A stretch of 53,238 nt of DNA from Phenylobacterium sp. (GCF_030693625.1 NZ_JAUYAF010000062.1:1-53238), one strand, 5' to 3'. Positions 35,223 to 46,385 are shown, numbered from the stretch's first letter. The notes: a model not told the origin generated them from the sequence alone. Numbers and translations are program-made.

Positions 35223-36302
35223 ATGGATCCGACCATCAATTTCTGGGCCACCGAGCTCGGCTGGACCCTGATCACGGTCGGCAAGATCATGCTGATCGTC
35301 CTGCCGCTGCTGGTCTGCCTGGCCTTTTTCATGCTGGCCGACCGCAAGATCTGGGCGGGTGTCCAGATGCGCAAGGGCCCCAACGTCGTGGGTCCCTTCG
35401 GCCTGCTGCAGTCCTTCGCCGACCTGATCAAGTTCGTGCTCAAGGAACTGGTCATCCCGGACGGCGCCGACAAGACGGTGTTCCTGCTGGCCCCGGTGCT
35501 GACCTTCCTGCTGTCCCTGGTGGGCTGGGCGGTGATCCCGTTCGCGCCGGGCTGGGTGCTGTCCAACATCAATGTCGGCGTGCTGTACCTGTTCGCCATC
35601 AGCTCGTTGGGCGTCTACGGCATCATCATGGGCGGCTGGGCCTCCAACTCGAAGTACCCCTTCCTGGGCGCCCTTCGCTCCGCCGCGCAGATGGTCTCCT
35701 ATGAGGTCTCCATCGGCTTGGTGATCATCACGGTGATCCTGCTGAGCGGCAGCATGAACCTGACCACCATCGTCGAAAAGCAGGCCGGCGGGTTCTGGAA
35801 CTGGAACTTCCTCGGTGGCGGCCTGCACAACTGGCCCATCGCCATTGTGATGTTCGGCATGGCGGTGATCTTCTTCATCTCGGCGCTCGCCGAGACCAAC
35901 CGCCCCCCCTTCGACCTGCCCGAGGCCGAGTCCGAACTCGTGGCCGGCTACCAGGTGGAATACTCCTCCAGCCCGTTCCTGCTCTTCATGATCGGCGAAC
36001 TGGTGAACATCGTGCTGATGTGCTCGCTGATCACGGTGCTGTTCTTCGGCGGCTGGCAGGCGCCCATCGACTTCGCCTTTGTCCACCAGTGGGGGGACAT
36101 GGCGCAGGGCTTCTACGGCCTGATGTGGTTCTTCCTGAAGACCTGCTTCTTCTTCTTCCTGATCGCCATGGCCAAGGCCATCGTGCCCCGCTACCGCTAT
36201 GACCAGCTGATGCGCCTGGGCTGGAAGGTCTTCCTGCCCACCGCCGGCGTCGCCGTGGTGCTGGTGGCGGCCTGGCGCGTCTTCGGGCCCGCCGCGGCAT
36301 GA
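35223..36302 (+). CDS. nuoH: NADH-quinone oxidoreductase subunit H
   Basis: NuoH is the membrane subunit joining the peripheral arm to the proton-pumping arm and forming part of the quinone tunnel. The 359-residue product has about eight transmembrane helices. Its signatures are [28 protein letters not shown] and [29 protein letters not shown], with the conserved Glu/Asp cluster of loop 3. The ATG lies 3 bases after nuoG; the stop overlaps the start of the small lipoprotein gene in ATGA. Confidence 0.97.
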   Translation: MDPTINFWATELGWTLITVGKIMLIVLPLLVCLAFFMLADRKIWAGVQMRKGPNVVGPFGLLQSFADLIKFVLKELVIPDGADKTVFLLAPVLTFLLSLVGWAVIPFAPGWVLSNINVGVLYLFAISSLGVYGIIMGGWASNSKYPFLGALRSAAQMVSYEVSIGLVIITVILLSGSMNLTTIVEKQAGGFWNWNFLGGGLHNWPIAIVMFGMAVIFFISALAETNRPPFDLPEAESELVAGYQVEYSSSPFLLFMIGELVNIVLMCSLITVLFFGGWQAPIDFAFVHQWGDMAQGFYGLMWFFLKTCFFFFLIAMAKAIVPRYRYDQLMRLGWKVFLPTAGVAVVLVAAWRVFGPAAA

Positions 36303-36496
36303 GGATCCTGGTCGTCATCTCCAGCATGATGCTCTGCGCCGCCTGCGCCAGCGGCGTCACGCCCGATGGCGGCGTGGCGAGCTATGACGCCCTGAAGAAG
36401 GCGCGCGATGTGTGCCTGGCCAAGGGCGGCGACCTGCAGCTGGCGAAGGAAGGTGATCCCCAGTCCATCACCGCCTACGTCTGCAAACGAAAGTGA
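36299..36496 (+). CDS. small putative lipoprotein in the nuo operon
   Basis: The 65-residue protein starts with a short hydrophobic signal ([16 protein letters not shown]). Cys16 could be lipidated after an unusual box (CAAC rather than the usual Leu at -3). The remainder is small and charged ([20 protein letters not shown]) with two further cysteines at about 39 and 62 that could form a disulphide. ATGA overlap with nuoH and 7 bases to nuoI place it in the operon. No family recognised. If exported, it would face the periplasm near complex I (inference). Confidence 0.6.
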   Translation: MRILVVISSMMLCAACASGVTPDGGVASYDALKKARDVCLAKGGDLQLAKEGDPQSITAYVCKRK

Positions 36497-36503
36497 CCGC
36501 GAT

Positions 36504-36995
36504 ATGATGCAGCGTATTACCCAGGCCGTGAAAGGCGCGGCCCTGATGGACTTCGTCGGCGCCTTCGGGATGGCCATGAAGTACATGGTCCGCCCCAAGG
36601 CCACGGTGCTCTACCCGCACGAACGCGGGCCGCAGTCGCCGCGCTTCCGGGGCGAGCATGCCCTGCGTCGCTATCCGAGCGGCGAAGAGCGCTGCATCGC
36701 CTGCAAGCTGTGCGAAGCCATCTGCCCGGCCCAGGCGATCACCATTGAGGCCGAGCCCCGTGAGGACGGCAGCCGCCGCACGACCCGCTACGACATCGAC
36801 ATGGTCAAGTGCATCTATTGCGGCCTGTGCCAGGAGGCCTGCCCGGTGGACGCCATCGTCGAAGGTCCGAACATCGAGTTCGCGGTGGAGACCCGCGAAG
36901 AGCTCTACTACGACAAGGAACGCCTGCTCGATAACGGGGACCGTTGGGAGCGGCAGATCGCGAAGAATCTGGAACTGGACGCGCCCTACCGGTAA
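36504..36995 (+). CDS. nuoI: NADH-quinone oxidoreductase subunit I
   Basis: NuoI is the ferredoxin-like subunit with 4Fe-4S clusters N6a and N6b that links NuoG to NuoB. The 163-residue product contains the two classical motifs [12 protein letters not shown] and [12 protein letters not shown], with YDIDMVKC between them, and a C-terminal [18 protein letters not shown] chose the ATG at 36504 ([11 protein letters not shown]); the adjacent ATG at 36507 is equally possible. An 83-base gap, the largest inside the operon, separates it from nuoJ and might hold an internal promoter, though none is clear. Confidence 0.97.
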   Translation: MMQRITQAVKGAALMDFVGAFGMAMKYMVRPKATVLYPHERGPQSPRFRGEHALRRYPSGEERCIACKLCEAICPAQAITIEAEPREDGSRRTTRYDIDMVKCIYCGLCQEACPVDAIVEGPNIEFAVETREELYYDKERLLDNGDRWERQIAKNLELDAPYR

Positions 36996-37078
36996 GACCC
37001 GGGCGCGATTCCGAAAGCTAATCACCGCGTCGCCGTCAGGCGCCGGTCACTGAAATTGAGGGGCTGAGAAGAGCCGTC

Positions 37079-37696
37079 ATGGCCGTTCACGCGATCGCAT
37101 TCTATCTGCTGGCGACGGTGACCCTGGTCGCCGGTGTCTGCGTGGTTTCGGCCCGCAGCCCGGTGCACTCGGTGTTGTTCCTCATCCTGGCCTTCTTCTC
37201 CGCCGCGGGCCTGTTCGTGATGCTGGGGGCCGAGTTCCTCGCCATGCTCCTGGTGGTCGTCTATGTCGGCGCGGTCGCGGTGCTGTTCCTCTTCGTCGTC
37301 ATGATGCTGGATGTCGACTTCGCCTCGCTGCGGCAGGGCTTCGCCCGCTACATGCCCCTTGGCGCGGGTGTCGCCGGCATCCTGGCCTTCGAGATGATCC
37401 TGGTCTCCACCGCCGTCTCGACGGGCGGTGCGGCGCGGCTCAACGATACGCCGCAGGCCTCGGACGCGGACATCTCCAACGCCGAGACCATCGGGCGGGT
37501 GCTCTACACCGACTACATCTACTTCTTCCAGGCGGCGGGTTTGGTACTGCTGGTGGCCATGATCGGCGCCATCGTGTTGACCCTGCGCCATAAGCCCGGC
37601 GTGCGCCGGCAGGTGATCGCCGACCAGGTGGCGCGCGGGCCGAAGACCGGCATGCGGGTCATTTCCATCAAACCCGGCGCGGGGATCGACGAATGA
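37079..37696 (+). CDS. nuoJ: NADH-quinone oxidoreductase subunit J
   Basis: NuoJ is an antiporter-adjacent membrane subunit that couples quinone reduction to proton movement. The 205-residue product has five predicted helices, with the conserved [52 protein letters not shown], including the pi-bulge region and a mid-membrane Glu. Its stop overlaps nuoK in ATGA, so translation is coupled. Confidence 0.96.
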   Translation: MAVHAIAFYLLATVTLVAGVCVVSARSPVHSVLFLILAFFSAAGLFVMLGAEFLAMLLVVVYVGAVAVLFLFVVMMLDVDFASLRQGFARYMPLGAGVAGILAFEMILVSTAVSTGGAARLNDTPQASDADISNAETIGRVLYTDYIYFFQAAGLVLLVAMIGAIVLTLRHKPGVRRQVIADQVARGPKTGMRVISIKPGAGIDE

Positions 37697-38001
37697 GCAT
37701 CGGGCTCGCCCACTACCTGGCGGTCGCCGCGATCCTGTTCACCATCGGGGTGTTCGGGATCTTCGTGAACCGCAAGAACATCATCGTCATCCTGATGTCG
37801 ATCGAGCTTATCCTGCTCGCGGTGAACATCAACCTGGTGGCCTTCTCGGTCTATCTGCACAACGTGACGGGGCAGATCTTCGCCATGTTCGTGCTGACCG
37901 TCGCCGCGGCCGAGGCCGCCGTCGGCCTGGCCATCCTGGTGACCTTCTTCCGCAACCGCGGCGACATCGCCGTGGACGACGTTTCCGTGATGAAGGGTTG
38001 A
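37693..38001 (+). CDS. nuoK: NADH-quinone oxidoreductase subunit K
   Basis: NuoK is a small three-helix membrane subunit related to MrpC. The 102-residue product has the membrane glutamates required for proton translocation in [16 protein letters not shown] and in the third helix ([14 protein letters not shown]). It starts [16 protein letters not shown]. It overlaps nuoJ by 4 bases and is followed by nuoL after 10 bases. Confidence 0.97.
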   Translation: MSIGLAHYLAVAAILFTIGVFGIFVNRKNIIVILMSIELILLAVNINLVAFSVYLHNVTGQIFAMFVLTVAAAEAAVGLAILVTFFRNRGDIAVDDVSVMKG

Positions 38002-38011
38002 GGACCCGAAC

Positions 38012-40111
38012 ATGACTCCTCAGCTTCTCGTCACCATCGGCGTCTTCGCGCCCTTGATCGCCGCCTTGATCGCCGGCCTCTCGGGCCGCCGCATCGGCAA
38101 CCTGGCCTCGCAGGCCATCACCACGGGCGCGCTGTTCCTCTCCTGCGCCATCGCCTGGACCGCGTTCCATGGGGTGATCTGGGGCGACTGGCCGGCCAAG
38201 TTCACCGTCCACCTGCTACCCTTCATCAATATCGGCGACTTCCAGTCCAACTGGTCGATCCGCATCGACACCCTGTCGGCCGTCATGCTCGTGGTGGTGA
38301 CCAGCGTCTCCTCGCTCGTCCACCTCTACTCCTGGGGTTACATGGCCGAGGATCCGTCCAAGCCGCGGTTCTTCGCCTATCTGTCGCTGTTCACCTTCGC
38401 CATGTTGGCGCTGGTCACCGCCGCCGACTTCATGCAGCTGTTCTTCGGTTGGGAAGGGGTGGGCCTGGCGTCCTACCTGCTGATCGGCTTCTGGTTCCAC
38501 AAGCCGACGGCTAACGCCGCCTCCATCAAGGCCTTTGTGGTCAACCGGGTCGGGGACTTCGGTTTCGCGCTCGGCATCATGACCGTCTTCTGGATGTTCG
38601 GCACGATCCAGTTCGCCGAGATCTTCCCGCGGGTGACCGAGTTCGCCACCACGGGCTGGTTCTTCGCCGGCCACTGGTTCCACGCTGTGGACCTCGCCTG
38701 CGCCCTGCTGTTCGTGGGCGCCATGGGCAAGTCGGCGCAGTTCTTCCTGCACACCTGGCTGCCGGACGCCATGGAGGGCCCGACCCCGGTCTCGGCCCTG
38801 ATCCACGCCGCCACCATGGTGACGGCCGGCGTCTACATGGTCTGCCTGCTGTCGCCGATGTTCGAATACGCCCCGGTGACCAAGCAGATCGTCACCCTGG
38901 TGGGCGCCATCACCGCCCTGTTCGCGGCGACGGTTGGCCTGGCCCAGAACGACATCAAGCGGGTCATCGCCTATTCGACCTGTTCGCAGCTCGGCTACAT
39001 GTTCTTCGCCGCCGGCGTGGGCGCCTATCAGGCCGCCATGTTCCACCTCTTCACCCACGCCTTCTTCAAGGCGCTGCTGTTCCTGGGCGCAGGCTCGGTG
39101 ATCCACGGCATGCACCACGAGCAGGACATGCGGAAAATGGGCGGCCTGTGGAAGTACCTGCCGGTGACCTACGCGGTCATGACCATCGGCACCCTGGCGA
39201 TCACCGGCTTCGGCATCCCCGGGACCGACATCGGCCTCGCGGGCTTCTTCTCCAAGGACACCATCATCGAGGCGGCCTACGCCGCGGGCGAGCACAATCC
39301 GGTGGCCTTCTTCGCCTTCCTGGTCAGCCTCAGCGCGGCGGGCCTGACGGCCTTCTATTCCTGGCGTCTGTCCTTCATGACTTTCCACGGCAAGGCCAAG
39401 TGGGCGCATGATGATCACGCCCACGCCGACCACGCCGACCACGCCCATGGCGCCGACGACCACGCCAGCCCCGCCCAGATCGAGACCCACAGCGAGCCGC
39501 TCCCGGACGACCATCATGACGCCCATGGCCATCATGGGGCCCACAAGCCCCACGAGAGCCCGCTGGTGATGCTGGTCCCGCTGGCGCTCCTGGCGGTCGG
39601 CGCGGTGTTCGCCGGCTACGCCTTCGTCGAAGCCTTCGTGGGCGAGGACCGCAACGCCTTCTGGCGCGGCGCCATCTTCAACGCCCCCACCAACCAGGTG
39701 CTAGAGCACGCCCACCACTCGCCGACCTGGCTGCACTGGGCGCCGCTGGTGGTCTCGGCCATCGGCTTCGCGGCAGCCTGGTTCTACTACATCGCCAACG
39801 AAGGCATGGGCGCGCGGATCGCCGCCAAGAAGGGGCCGCTGTGGAGCTTCCTCTACAACAAGTGGTACTTCGACGAGATCTATGAGGCGACCTTCGTGCG
39901 GGCCACCCGGCTGCTGGGCGACCTGTTCTGGAAGGTCGGCGACCAGAAGATCATCGATGGTCTTGGCCCCGACGGTGTCTCGGCGGTGTCCTACGACGTC
40001 GGCCGCCGGGCGGGTCTGCTGCAGACCGGCTACGTCTATCACTACGCCTTCGTCATGCTGTTGGGCGTGCTGGGTCTGCTGACCTTCGCCGTCTTCCAGT
40101 GGCAGGCCTGA
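38012..40111 (+). CDS. nuoL: NADH-quinone oxidoreductase subunit L
   Basis: NuoL is the distal antiporter-like proton pump of complex I, with a long lateral helix. The 699-residue product is longer than the E. coli form (613). Signatures include [18 protein letters not shown], the pumping lysine region ([33 protein letters not shown]) and [13 protein letters not shown] histidine/aspartate-rich loop (residues 466-514, 15 His in 49) lies between transmembrane helices and accounts for part of the extra length. The C-terminal region carries the lateral helix and a final membrane anchor. Confidence 0.96.
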   Translation: MTPQLLVTIGVFAPLIAALIAGLSGRRIGNLASQAITTGALFLSCAIAWTAFHGVIWGDWPAKFTVHLLPFINIGDFQSNWSIRIDTLSAVMLVVVTSVSSLVHLYSWGYMAEDPSKPRFFAYLSLFTFAMLALVTAADFMQLFFGWEGVGLASYLLIGFWFHKPTANAASIKAFVVNRVGDFGFALGIMTVFWMFGTIQFAEIFPRVTEFATTGWFFAGHWFHAVDLACALLFVGAMGKSAQFFLHTWLPDAMEGPTPVSALIHAATMVTAGVYMVCLLSPMFEYAPVTKQIVTLVGAITALFAATVGLAQNDIKRVIAYSTCSQLGYMFFAAGVGAYQAAMFHLFTHAFFKALLFLGAGSVIHGMHHEQDMRKMGGLWKYLPVTYAVMTIGTLAITGFGIPGTDIGLAGFFSKDTIIEAAYAAGEHNPVAFFAFLVSLSAAGLTAFYSWRLSFMTFHGKAKWAHDDHAHADHADHAHGADDHASPAQIETHSEPLPDDHHDAHGHHGAHKPHESPLVMLVPLALLAVGAVFAGYAFVEAFVGEDRNAFWRGAIFNAPTNQVLEHAHHSPTWLHWAPLVVSAIGFAAAWFYYIANEGMGARIAAKKGPLWSFLYNKWYFDEIYEATFVRATRLLGDLFWKVGDQKIIDGLGPDGVSAVSYDVGRRAGLLQTGYVYHYAFVMLLGVLGLLTFAVFQWQA

Positions 40112-40125
40112 GGGGGAGTGAGATC

Positions 40126-41613
40126 ATGACTGGCCTGCTTTCCCTGATCACCTACGCGCCGCTGCTCGGCGTGGCCGCCATCCTGGTGCTGCGCTTCTTC
40201 GCCAAGAGCGAGGACGAGAAGACCGTTAGCGCCGGCAAGTGGATCGCCTTCGTCACCACCCTGGCGACGCTCGCCCTCTCCATCGTGCTGGTGGCGGAGT
40301 TCGATCCCGCCAATCCGGGCTTCCAGTTCGTCGAGGACGCCAACTGGTTCGCCGGCATTCACTACCGCATGGGCGTGGACGGGATTTCGATCCTGTTCGT
40401 CCTGCTGACCGCCTTCCTGATGCCCATCTGTATCGCGGCCTCGTGGAAGTCGATCGAGACCCGCGTGCTGGAATACATGATCGCCTTCCTGGTCCTGGAG
40501 ACCCTGGTGATCGGCGTGTTCTGCGCCCTGGACCTGGTGCTGTTCTACGCCTTCTTCGAATTCGGTCTGGTGCCGATGTTCCTGATCATCGGCATCTGGG
40601 GCGGCAAGCGCCGGGTCTACGCAGCCTACAAGTTCTTCCTCTACACCCTGCTGGGTTCGGTCCTGATGCTGGCGGCGATCCTCGGCATGATCGGCATCGC
40701 CGGGACCTCCTCGATCCCCGAACTGATGGTCTACAAGTTCGATCCGGGCCTGCAGATATGGCTGTGGCTGGCCTTCTTCGCCTCCTTCGCGGTGAAGATG
40801 CCCATGTGGCCGGTCCACACCTGGCTGCCTGACGCCCACGTCGAGGCGCCCACGGCGGGCTCGGTGATCCTCGCCGGCATCCTGCTCAAGATGGGCGGCT
40901 ACGGTCTCCTGCGCTTCAGTCTGCCGATGTTCCCCCAGGCCTCGGAGTACTTCACGCCCCTGGTCTTCGCGCTGAGCGTCATCGCGATCATCTACACCTC
41001 GCTGGTGGCCTTCCGTCAGACCGACATCAAGAAGCTGATCGCCTATTCCTCGGTGGCCCACATGGGCTTCGTGACCATGGGCATCTTCTCCGGCAACGAC
41101 ATCGGCGTGCAGGGCGCGATCTTCCAGATGCTGAGCCACGGCGTGATCGCCAGCGCGCTCTTCCTCTGCGTCGGCGTGGTCTATGACCGCATGCACACCC
41201 GTGAGATCGCCTTCTACGGCGGGCTGGTGAACCGCATGCCCTGGTACGCGGCGGTGTTCATGCTCTTCACCATGGGGAATGTCGGTCTGCCGGGCACCTC
41301 GGGCTTCGTGGGCGAAATCCTCACCATGACCGGGGCCTACGGCGTCTCCACCTGGACGGCGATCTTCGCCGCCAGCGGCGTTATCTTCTCGGCGGTCTAT
41401 GCGCTCAGCCTCTATCGCCGGGTGATCTTCGGGGAACTTACCAACCCCGCCCTGGCCGAGATCAGCGACCTCGACTGGCGCGAGGTGGCCATCTTCGCGC
41501 CGCTGATCGCCTCGACCCTCTATCTCGGTATCTATCCGGCCGCCGTCTTCGACCTGACCCAGGCGTCGGTCGACAACCTCGTCGCGCTCTACAGCGCGGC
41601 CATCGGCGCCTAG
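40126..41613 (+). CDS. nuoM: NADH-quinone oxidoreductase subunit M
   Basis: NuoM is the middle antiporter-like proton pump of complex I. The 495-residue product has about 14 helices and the conserved [16 protein letters not shown] (membrane Glu), [31 protein letters not shown] (pumping Lys), and [15 protein letters not shown] chose the ATG at 40126, with GAGGGGGAG upstream, over an earlier in-frame start that overlaps nuoL. nuoN follows after 10 bases. Confidence 0.97.
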   Translation: MTGLLSLITYAPLLGVAAILVLRFFAKSEDEKTVSAGKWIAFVTTLATLALSIVLVAEFDPANPGFQFVEDANWFAGIHYRMGVDGISILFVLLTAFLMPICIAASWKSIETRVLEYMIAFLVLETLVIGVFCALDLVLFYAFFEFGLVPMFLIIGIWGGKRRVYAAYKFFLYTLLGSVLMLAAILGMIGIAGTSSIPELMVYKFDPGLQIWLWLAFFASFAVKMPMWPVHTWLPDAHVEAPTAGSVILAGILLKMGGYGLLRFSLPMFPQASEYFTPLVFALSVIAIIYTSLVAFRQTDIKKLIAYSSVAHMGFVTMGIFSGNDIGVQGAIFQMLSHGVIASALFLCVGVVYDRMHTREIAFYGGLVNRMPWYAAVFMLFTMGNVGLPGTSGFVGEILTMTGAYGVSTWTAIFAASGVIFSAVYALSLYRRVIFGELTNPALAEISDLDWREVAIFAPLIASTLYLGIYPAAVFDLTQASVDNLVALYSAAIGA

Positions 41614-41623
41614 GGGCCTCTCC

Positions 41624-43054
41624 ATGACCTTCTCCGCCGATATCGCCCTTGCTGGTCCGCAACTGACCCTCGCCATCGCGGCCCTGGTGCTGCTGGTGTT
41701 CGGGGCCTTCGCGCCGCGCGCCACCACGGTGATGACCCTGGGCTCGGTCGCCGCCCTTGCGATCGCCGCCTACTACGCGGCCTTCGGGACGCAGGGGCGC
41801 GGCTTCGCGGGCGGTCTGGTGGCTGACGACGCCTCGGCCTTCAGCCAGGTGGCGATCTTCATCGCCAGCGCCATCGCCATCCCCCTGGGCCAGAAGTGGT
41901 TCGCCCAGCGCAACATCCGCAACTTCGAGTTCCCGGTCCTTATCCTGCTGGCCGCGCTCGGCATGGCCATGATGGTCTCGGCCGGCGACCTGATCTCGCT
42001 CTATATCGGCGTCGAACTGCAGTCCCTGGCCCTCTACGTGCTGGCCGCCATGCACCGCGACGACGCCAAGGCCTCGGAAGCCGGCCTGAAGTATTTCGTG
42101 CTGGGCGCGCTGTCCTCGGGCCTGCTGCTCTACGGCGCCTCGCTGATCTACGGCTTCGCCGGCTCCACCAAGTTCGACGACATCGCCGTCGCGGTTCAGG
42201 CCGGGGCCGGGACGGGCGTGCTATTTGGCCTGGTCTTCCTGATCTGCGGCCTGGCCTTCAAGGTCTCCGCGGCCCCGTTCCACATGTGGACCCCCGACGT
42301 CTATGAAGGCGCTCCCACGCCCGTCGTGGCCTTCTTCGCCGGCGCGCCCAAGCTGGCCGCCATGGTGCTGTTCGCCCGCGCGCTGAGCGAGGGCTTCTCC
42401 GGCGCCTCGGCCCAGTGGGGCCAGGTGCTGGTGATCATCGCCCTGCTGTCCATCGGCGTCGGCGCCTTCGCCGGTCTCGCCCAGAACAACCTCAAGCGCC
42501 TCTGGGCCTATTCCTCCATCGCCAATGTCGGTTACGCGGTCCTGGGCCTGGCGTCGGGCACGGCCGAGGGCGTGCAGGCCATGCTGGTCTTCATGGTTCT
42601 CTACATGGTCGACGTGACCGGCTTCTTCGCCTGTCTGGCGGCCCTCTCGCGGGCCGGCAAGCCGATGGAGACCATCCAGGACATGGCCGGTCTGATGAAG
42701 GAACGTCCCGGCATCGCCCTGGCCATGACTGCGTTCTCGCTGTCGGCCCTGGGGCTGCCGCCGTTCTCCGGCTTCTGGGCCAAGTTCTACGTCTTCAAAG
42801 CGGCCATCAATTCCGGTCTCGGCGTCGCCGCCGTGATCGGCCTCGTGGGCAGCGTCGTGGCGGCCTACTACTATCTGCGCCTGATCAAGGTGATGTGGTT
42901 CGACGGCGGCGTGGGCGGGACCGACACCCCGCCCGTCGAGGCCAAGACCATCGCCATCGCCGCGGCCCTGTTCTCCTTCCCGCTGGTTCTCGGCGCCCTG
43001 GTGTTCATCGACCCGCTGGCCAAGGCCGCCGCGGCCGCCTTCGGCCTGGCCTAG
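41624..43054 (+). CDS. nuoN: NADH-quinone oxidoreductase subunit N
   Basis: NuoN is the proximal antiporter-like pump. The 476-residue product has about 14 helices with IGVELQSLALYVLAAM (membrane Glu), the pumping-lysine segment GLAFKVSAAPFHMWTPDVYEGAPTPVVAF, and AYSSIANVGYAVLG. It is the last nuo gene; its stop codon is immediately followed by the GTG of birA, so the operon continues. Confidence 0.97.
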   Translation: MTFSADIALAGPQLTLAIAALVLLVFGAFAPRATTVMTLGSVAALAIAAYYAAFGTQGRGFAGGLVADDASAFSQVAIFIASAIAIPLGQKWFAQRNIRNFEFPVLILLAALGMAMMVSAGDLISLYIGVELQSLALYVLAAMHRDDAKASEAGLKYFVLGALSSGLLLYGASLIYGFAGSTKFDDIAVAVQAGAGTGVLFGLVFLICGLAFKVSAAPFHMWTPDVYEGAPTPVVAFFAGAPKLAAMVLFARALSEGFSGASAQWGQVLVIIALLSIGVGAFAGLAQNNLKRLWAYSSIANVGYAVLGLASGTAEGVQAMLVFMVLYMVDVTGFFACLAALSRAGKPMETIQDMAGLMKERPGIALAMTAFSLSALGLPPFSGFWAKFYVFKAAINSGLGVAAVIGLVGSVVAAYYYLRLIKVMWFDGGVGGTDTPPVEAKTIAIAAALFSFPLVLGALVFIDPLAKAAAAAFGLA

Positions 43055-43792
43055 GTGACGATCCCGCCGGTCGAGTCCTACGACGAGATCGATTCCACCA
43101 ACGCCGAGGCGCGTCGCCGCGCCGAGGCCGGTGAAACCGGGCCCGTCTGGATCACGGCCTTGACTCAGACCGCCGGACGCGGCCGCCGGGGCCGCGACTG
43201 GCAGACCAAGGTCGGCAATCTCGCCGCCACCCTTCTGTTCGCCACCGACAAGCCGGCGGGGGAGGCGGCCCAGATCTCCTTCGTCGCCGCCCTGGCCGCC
43301 GCCGATCTCGCCGAGACCTGCCTGGCCCCCGGCGCGGCCACAGTGAAGTGGCCCAACGACCTGCTGGTGCACGGCCGCAAGGCCGTCGGGATTCTGGTGG
43401 AGTCGGGTCCGCTGCCGGATGGCCGCATCTGGCTGGCGGTCGGCATCGGGGTCAATCTCGCCCACGCTCCGCAGGATGTGGAGCGCCCGGCCGCGGCCTT
43501 CGCCGAATTCATGCCGGGTCCGCCGCCATCACCGCGCGCGGCCCTCGACATCCTGGCCCAGGCCTTCGAGCGCTGGCGCGCGGCCTGGGAGCAGGACGGC
43601 TTCGCCCCCATCGCCAAGGGCTGGACCGACCGCGCCCACGGCCTGGGACAACCCTGTGAAGCCCGCCTGCCCAACCAGACCCATCGTGGCGTCGCCGAGG
43701 GCCTGGACCTGGACGGCGCCCTGCGCCTGCGGCTGGACGACGGGGTGGTTTTGCGCATAACCGCCGGCGACGTTTTCTTTGGAGAGGCCTAA
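43055..43792 (+). CDS. birA: biotin--[acetyl-CoA-carboxylase] ligase
   Basis: The enzyme activates biotin to biotinyl-AMP and attaches it to the carboxyl carrier protein. The 245-residue product starts at a GTG directly after nuoN. It has the [10 protein letters not shown] start, the biotinyl-AMP loop [11 protein letters not shown], and [20 protein letters not shown]. It lacks the N-terminal helix-turn-helix of E. coli BirA, so it should be a ligase only, not a repressor. coaX follows after 2 bases; the nuoN-birA-coaX-rnj order is common in alphaproteobacteria. Confidence 0.94.
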   Translation: MTIPPVESYDEIDSTNAEARRRAEAGETGPVWITALTQTAGRGRRGRDWQTKVGNLAATLLFATDKPAGEAAQISFVAALAAADLAETCLAPGAATVKWPNDLLVHGRKAVGILVESGPLPDGRIWLAVGIGVNLAHAPQDVERPAAAFAEFMPGPPPSPRAALDILAQAFERWRAAWEQDGFAPIAKGWTDRAHGLGQPCEARLPNQTHRGVAEGLDLDGALRLRLDDGVVLRITAGDVFFGEA

Positions 43793-43794
43793 AG

Positions 43795-44577
43795 ATGCTG
43801 CTCGCCATCGAACAGGGCAACACCAACACCCTCTTCGCCGTGCACGACGGGACCAGCTGGATCGCCCAATGGCGGGCGGCCACCGACTCCAGCCGCACGG
43901 CCGACGAATACGCAGTCTGGCTGTCGCAGCTGTTGAACATGGCGGGCCTGCAGTTTGGCGTGCTGGACGCCTGCATCATCTCCAGCGTGGTGCCGCAGTC
44001 GATCTTCAACCTGCGCAATCTCTCGCGCCGCTATTTCCACGTGGAGCCCCTGGTGATCGGCGAGAACGCCGACCTGGGCATCCCGATCCGCATCGACAAA
44101 CCCTCCGAGGCCGGCGCCGACCGCCTTGTGAACGCAATCGGGGCGCATATCGTTTATCCGGGGACGCTGATCGTCATCGACTCCGGCACCGCCACCACCT
44201 TCGATGTGATCGCCGCGGATGGCGGATTCGAGGGCGGTGTGATCGCGCCAGGCATCAATCTGTCGATGGAAGCCTTGCACAGTGCGGCGGCGAAACTGCC
44301 CCGCGTCGCCATTCAGAAGCCCCAGCGAGTTCTGGGCAAGGACACAGTCGGAGCCATGCAGTCAGGCGTTTTCTGGGGCTATGTCGCCCTCATCGAGGGG
44401 CTCATCGCCCGTCTCAAGGCCGAGTGGGGTGAACCCATGACCGTGGTGGCCACCGGCGGCGTCGCCAGCCTGTTCCACGGCGCGACGCTCGCAATCGACC
44501 ATTTTGATCCGGACCTGACCATTCGCGGCATGCTGGAAATTTCACGGCGCAACCCGCGCCCCGCGGCGGTGAGCTGA
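43795..44577 (+). CDS. coaX: type III pantothenate kinase
   Basis: CoaX phosphorylates pantothenate in the first step of coenzyme A synthesis; the type III form belongs to the ASKHA fold. The 260-residue product starts [19 protein letters not shown]. The first acidic position, usually Asp (DxGNT), is Glu6 here. [11 protein letters not shown] and [14 protein letters not shown] are the substrate and phosphate motifs, and [14 protein letters not shown] follows. It overlaps the RNase J gene (TGATG), which suggests translational coupling. Confidence 0.94.
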   Translation: MLLAIEQGNTNTLFAVHDGTSWIAQWRAATDSSRTADEYAVWLSQLLNMAGLQFGVLDACIISSVVPQSIFNLRNLSRRYFHVEPLVIGENADLGIPIRIDKPSEAGADRLVNAIGAHIVYPGTLIVIDSGTATTFDVIAADGGFEGGVIAPGINLSMEALHSAAAKLPRVAIQKPQRVLGKDTVGAMQSGVFWGYVALIEGLIARLKAEWGEPMTVVATGGVASLFHGATLAIDHFDPDLTIRGMLEISRRNPRPAAVS

Positions 44578-46265
44578 TGTCCAAGATCAAGGCGAAAGCC
44601 GACGACGAACTCGTCTTCCTGCCGCTCGGCGGCTCGAACGAGATCGGCATGAACTTCAATCTCTACGGCTACGGCCCACCGCACGCGCGCAAGTGGATCG
44701 TGGTGGACCTGGGCATCACCTTCGGGGATCAGACCACGCCCGGCGTCGAGATCATCCTGCCCGATCCGACCTTCCTGGAGGCGCACAAGAAGGACATCCT
44801 GGGGATCGTCCTGACCCACGCCCATGAGGACCATATCGGCGCTGTCGCGCGCCTGTGGCCGCGCCTGCGCGGGCCGCTCTACGCCACCCCCTTCACCGCC
44901 TTCCTGCTGCGCGAGAAGCTGCGGGAAAATCCCGCCGCCGCCGACGCGGTGATCACCGAGGTGCCCCTGGGTGGGAAGGTGACCCTGGGTCCCTTCGAGA
45001 TCGACCTGATCACCCTGACCCACTCGATCCCCGAGCCCAACGGCCTGGCGATCCGCACCCCGCTCGGCACCATCCTGCACACCGGCGACTGGAAGATCGA
45101 TCCGGACCCCGTCCTGGGCAGCGTCACCGACGAGGACGCCATCCGCAAGCTTGGGGACGAAGGCATCCTCGCCATGGTCTGCGACTCGACCAATGTCTTC
45201 GTCGACGGCACGGCCGGCTCCGAGGCTGATGTCCGCGACGCCCTGGGGGACCTGATCAAGGGCCTGCATCACAAGGTGGCCGTGGCCTGTTTCGCTTCCA
45301 ACGTGGCCCGGATGGATTCGGTGATCCGCGCCGCTGAGGCCGCCGGTCGTCGGGTCTGCCTCGTGGGCCGCTCCATGCACCGCATGTCGGCGGCGGCCAA
45401 GTCGGTCGGCATGATGGCCGACCTCAAGCCCTTCATCGCCGACAACGAGGCCCGGGATTTCCCCGAGGACCGCATCCTCTATCTCTGCACCGGCAGCCAG
45501 GGCGAGGCCCGGGCCGCCCTGTTCCGTATCGCCGACGGCTCCCACCCCTTCGTGAAGCTGGGGCAGGGGGACGCCTGCATCTTCTCGTCCCGCGTCATCC
45601 CTGGGAACGAGGTGCCGATCCGCGCCCTGCAGAACCGGCTCGCCGACCGCGGCGTGCGCCTCTACACCGAGCGCGACCACCCGGGCATCCACGTCTCGGG
45701 CCATCCGTGCCGCGATGAGCTGGCCCAGATGTACGCCTGGGCGCGGCCGGAGATCGCCGTCCCCACCCATGGCGAGCGCCGCCACCTGCTGGAACACGCC
45801 GCCTTCGCCAAGGATCTGCAGGTGCCGCAGACCGTCTCGCCCCGCAACGGTGACATGGTCCGCCTGGCGCCTGGCCGCGCCGAGATCATCGACGAGGTCC
45901 AGGCCGGCCGAATCTATGTCGACGGCGGCATGCTGACGCCGGAGAACGGCGACGCCCTGCGCGAACGCCGCCACGCCGCCTTCAACGGCATGCTGGCGGT
46001 CTCCGTCGCCCTCGACCCGCGGGGCAAGATCGTCTCCGGGCCACAGGTCCGGGCGCTTGGTCTTCCCGCCGAGGAAGACTACCCCATGGAAGACATGATG
46101 GACGACCTCGCCGACGAGGCCGAGCGCGCCCTGGACCGTCTGAAGGGTGGCGAGCGGGACGACGATGAGGCCATCGAGAAGGCCATCTCGCGGGCGGTGA
46201 AGAAGGCCAGCCAGCGGGTCTGGGGGCGACGTCCCGTCGTCGAAACCACCGTGCTGCGAATCTAA
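44577..46265 (+). CDS. rnj: ribonuclease J
   Basis: RNase J is a metallo-beta-lactamase/beta-CASP nuclease with 5'-to-3' exo- and endonuclease activity in RNA decay and rRNA maturation. The 562-residue product has LPLGGSNEIGMNFNLYGYG, the metal motif HAHEDH (His81, His83, Asp85, His86), HTGDWKID, CDSTNV, the beta-CASP domain SQGEARAAL, and HPGIHVSGHPC. Length is normal. The ATG overlaps the coaX stop. It is the last gene of the long nuo transcript. Confidence 0.94.
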   Translation: MSKIKAKADDELVFLPLGGSNEIGMNFNLYGYGPPHARKWIVVDLGITFGDQTTPGVEIILPDPTFLEAHKKDILGIVLTHAHEDHIGAVARLWPRLRGPLYATPFTAFLLREKLRENPAAADAVITEVPLGGKVTLGPFEIDLITLTHSIPEPNGLAIRTPLGTILHTGDWKIDPDPVLGSVTDEDAIRKLGDEGILAMVCDSTNVFVDGTAGSEADVRDALGDLIKGLHHKVAVACFASNVARMDSVIRAAEAAGRRVCLVGRSMHRMSAAAKSVGMMADLKPFIADNEARDFPEDRILYLCTGSQGEARAALFRIADGSHPFVKLGQGDACIFSSRVIPGNEVPIRALQNRLADRGVRLYTERDHPGIHVSGHPCRDELAQMYAWARPEIAVPTHGERRHLLEHAAFAKDLQVPQTVSPRNGDMVRLAPGRAEIIDEVQAGRIYVDGGMLTPENGDALRERRHAAFNGMLAVSVALDPRGKIVSGPQVRALGLPAEEDYPMEDMMDDLADEAERALDRLKGGERDDDEAIEKAISRAVKKASQRVWGRRPVVETTVLRI

Positions 46266-46385
46266 CTTCCCGACCGCTCGGACTTGTTTCGAGCCTTGGC
46301 TATGGTTTGATGTCCCCGGCTCGCCGCCCGCGAGCCCTGCGAGGGCGCGCGCCATGACGCGCCCCGCACCAGGGAGGGCGTCTCA

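Noticed and set aside
33111..36086. Very long open frame on the minus strand across nuoG and nuoH
   Set aside because: It is exactly antisense to two certain genes, has low-complexity Gly/His/Gln/Val-rich sequence and no family motif. High GC at third codon positions removes stop codons in the opposite frame.
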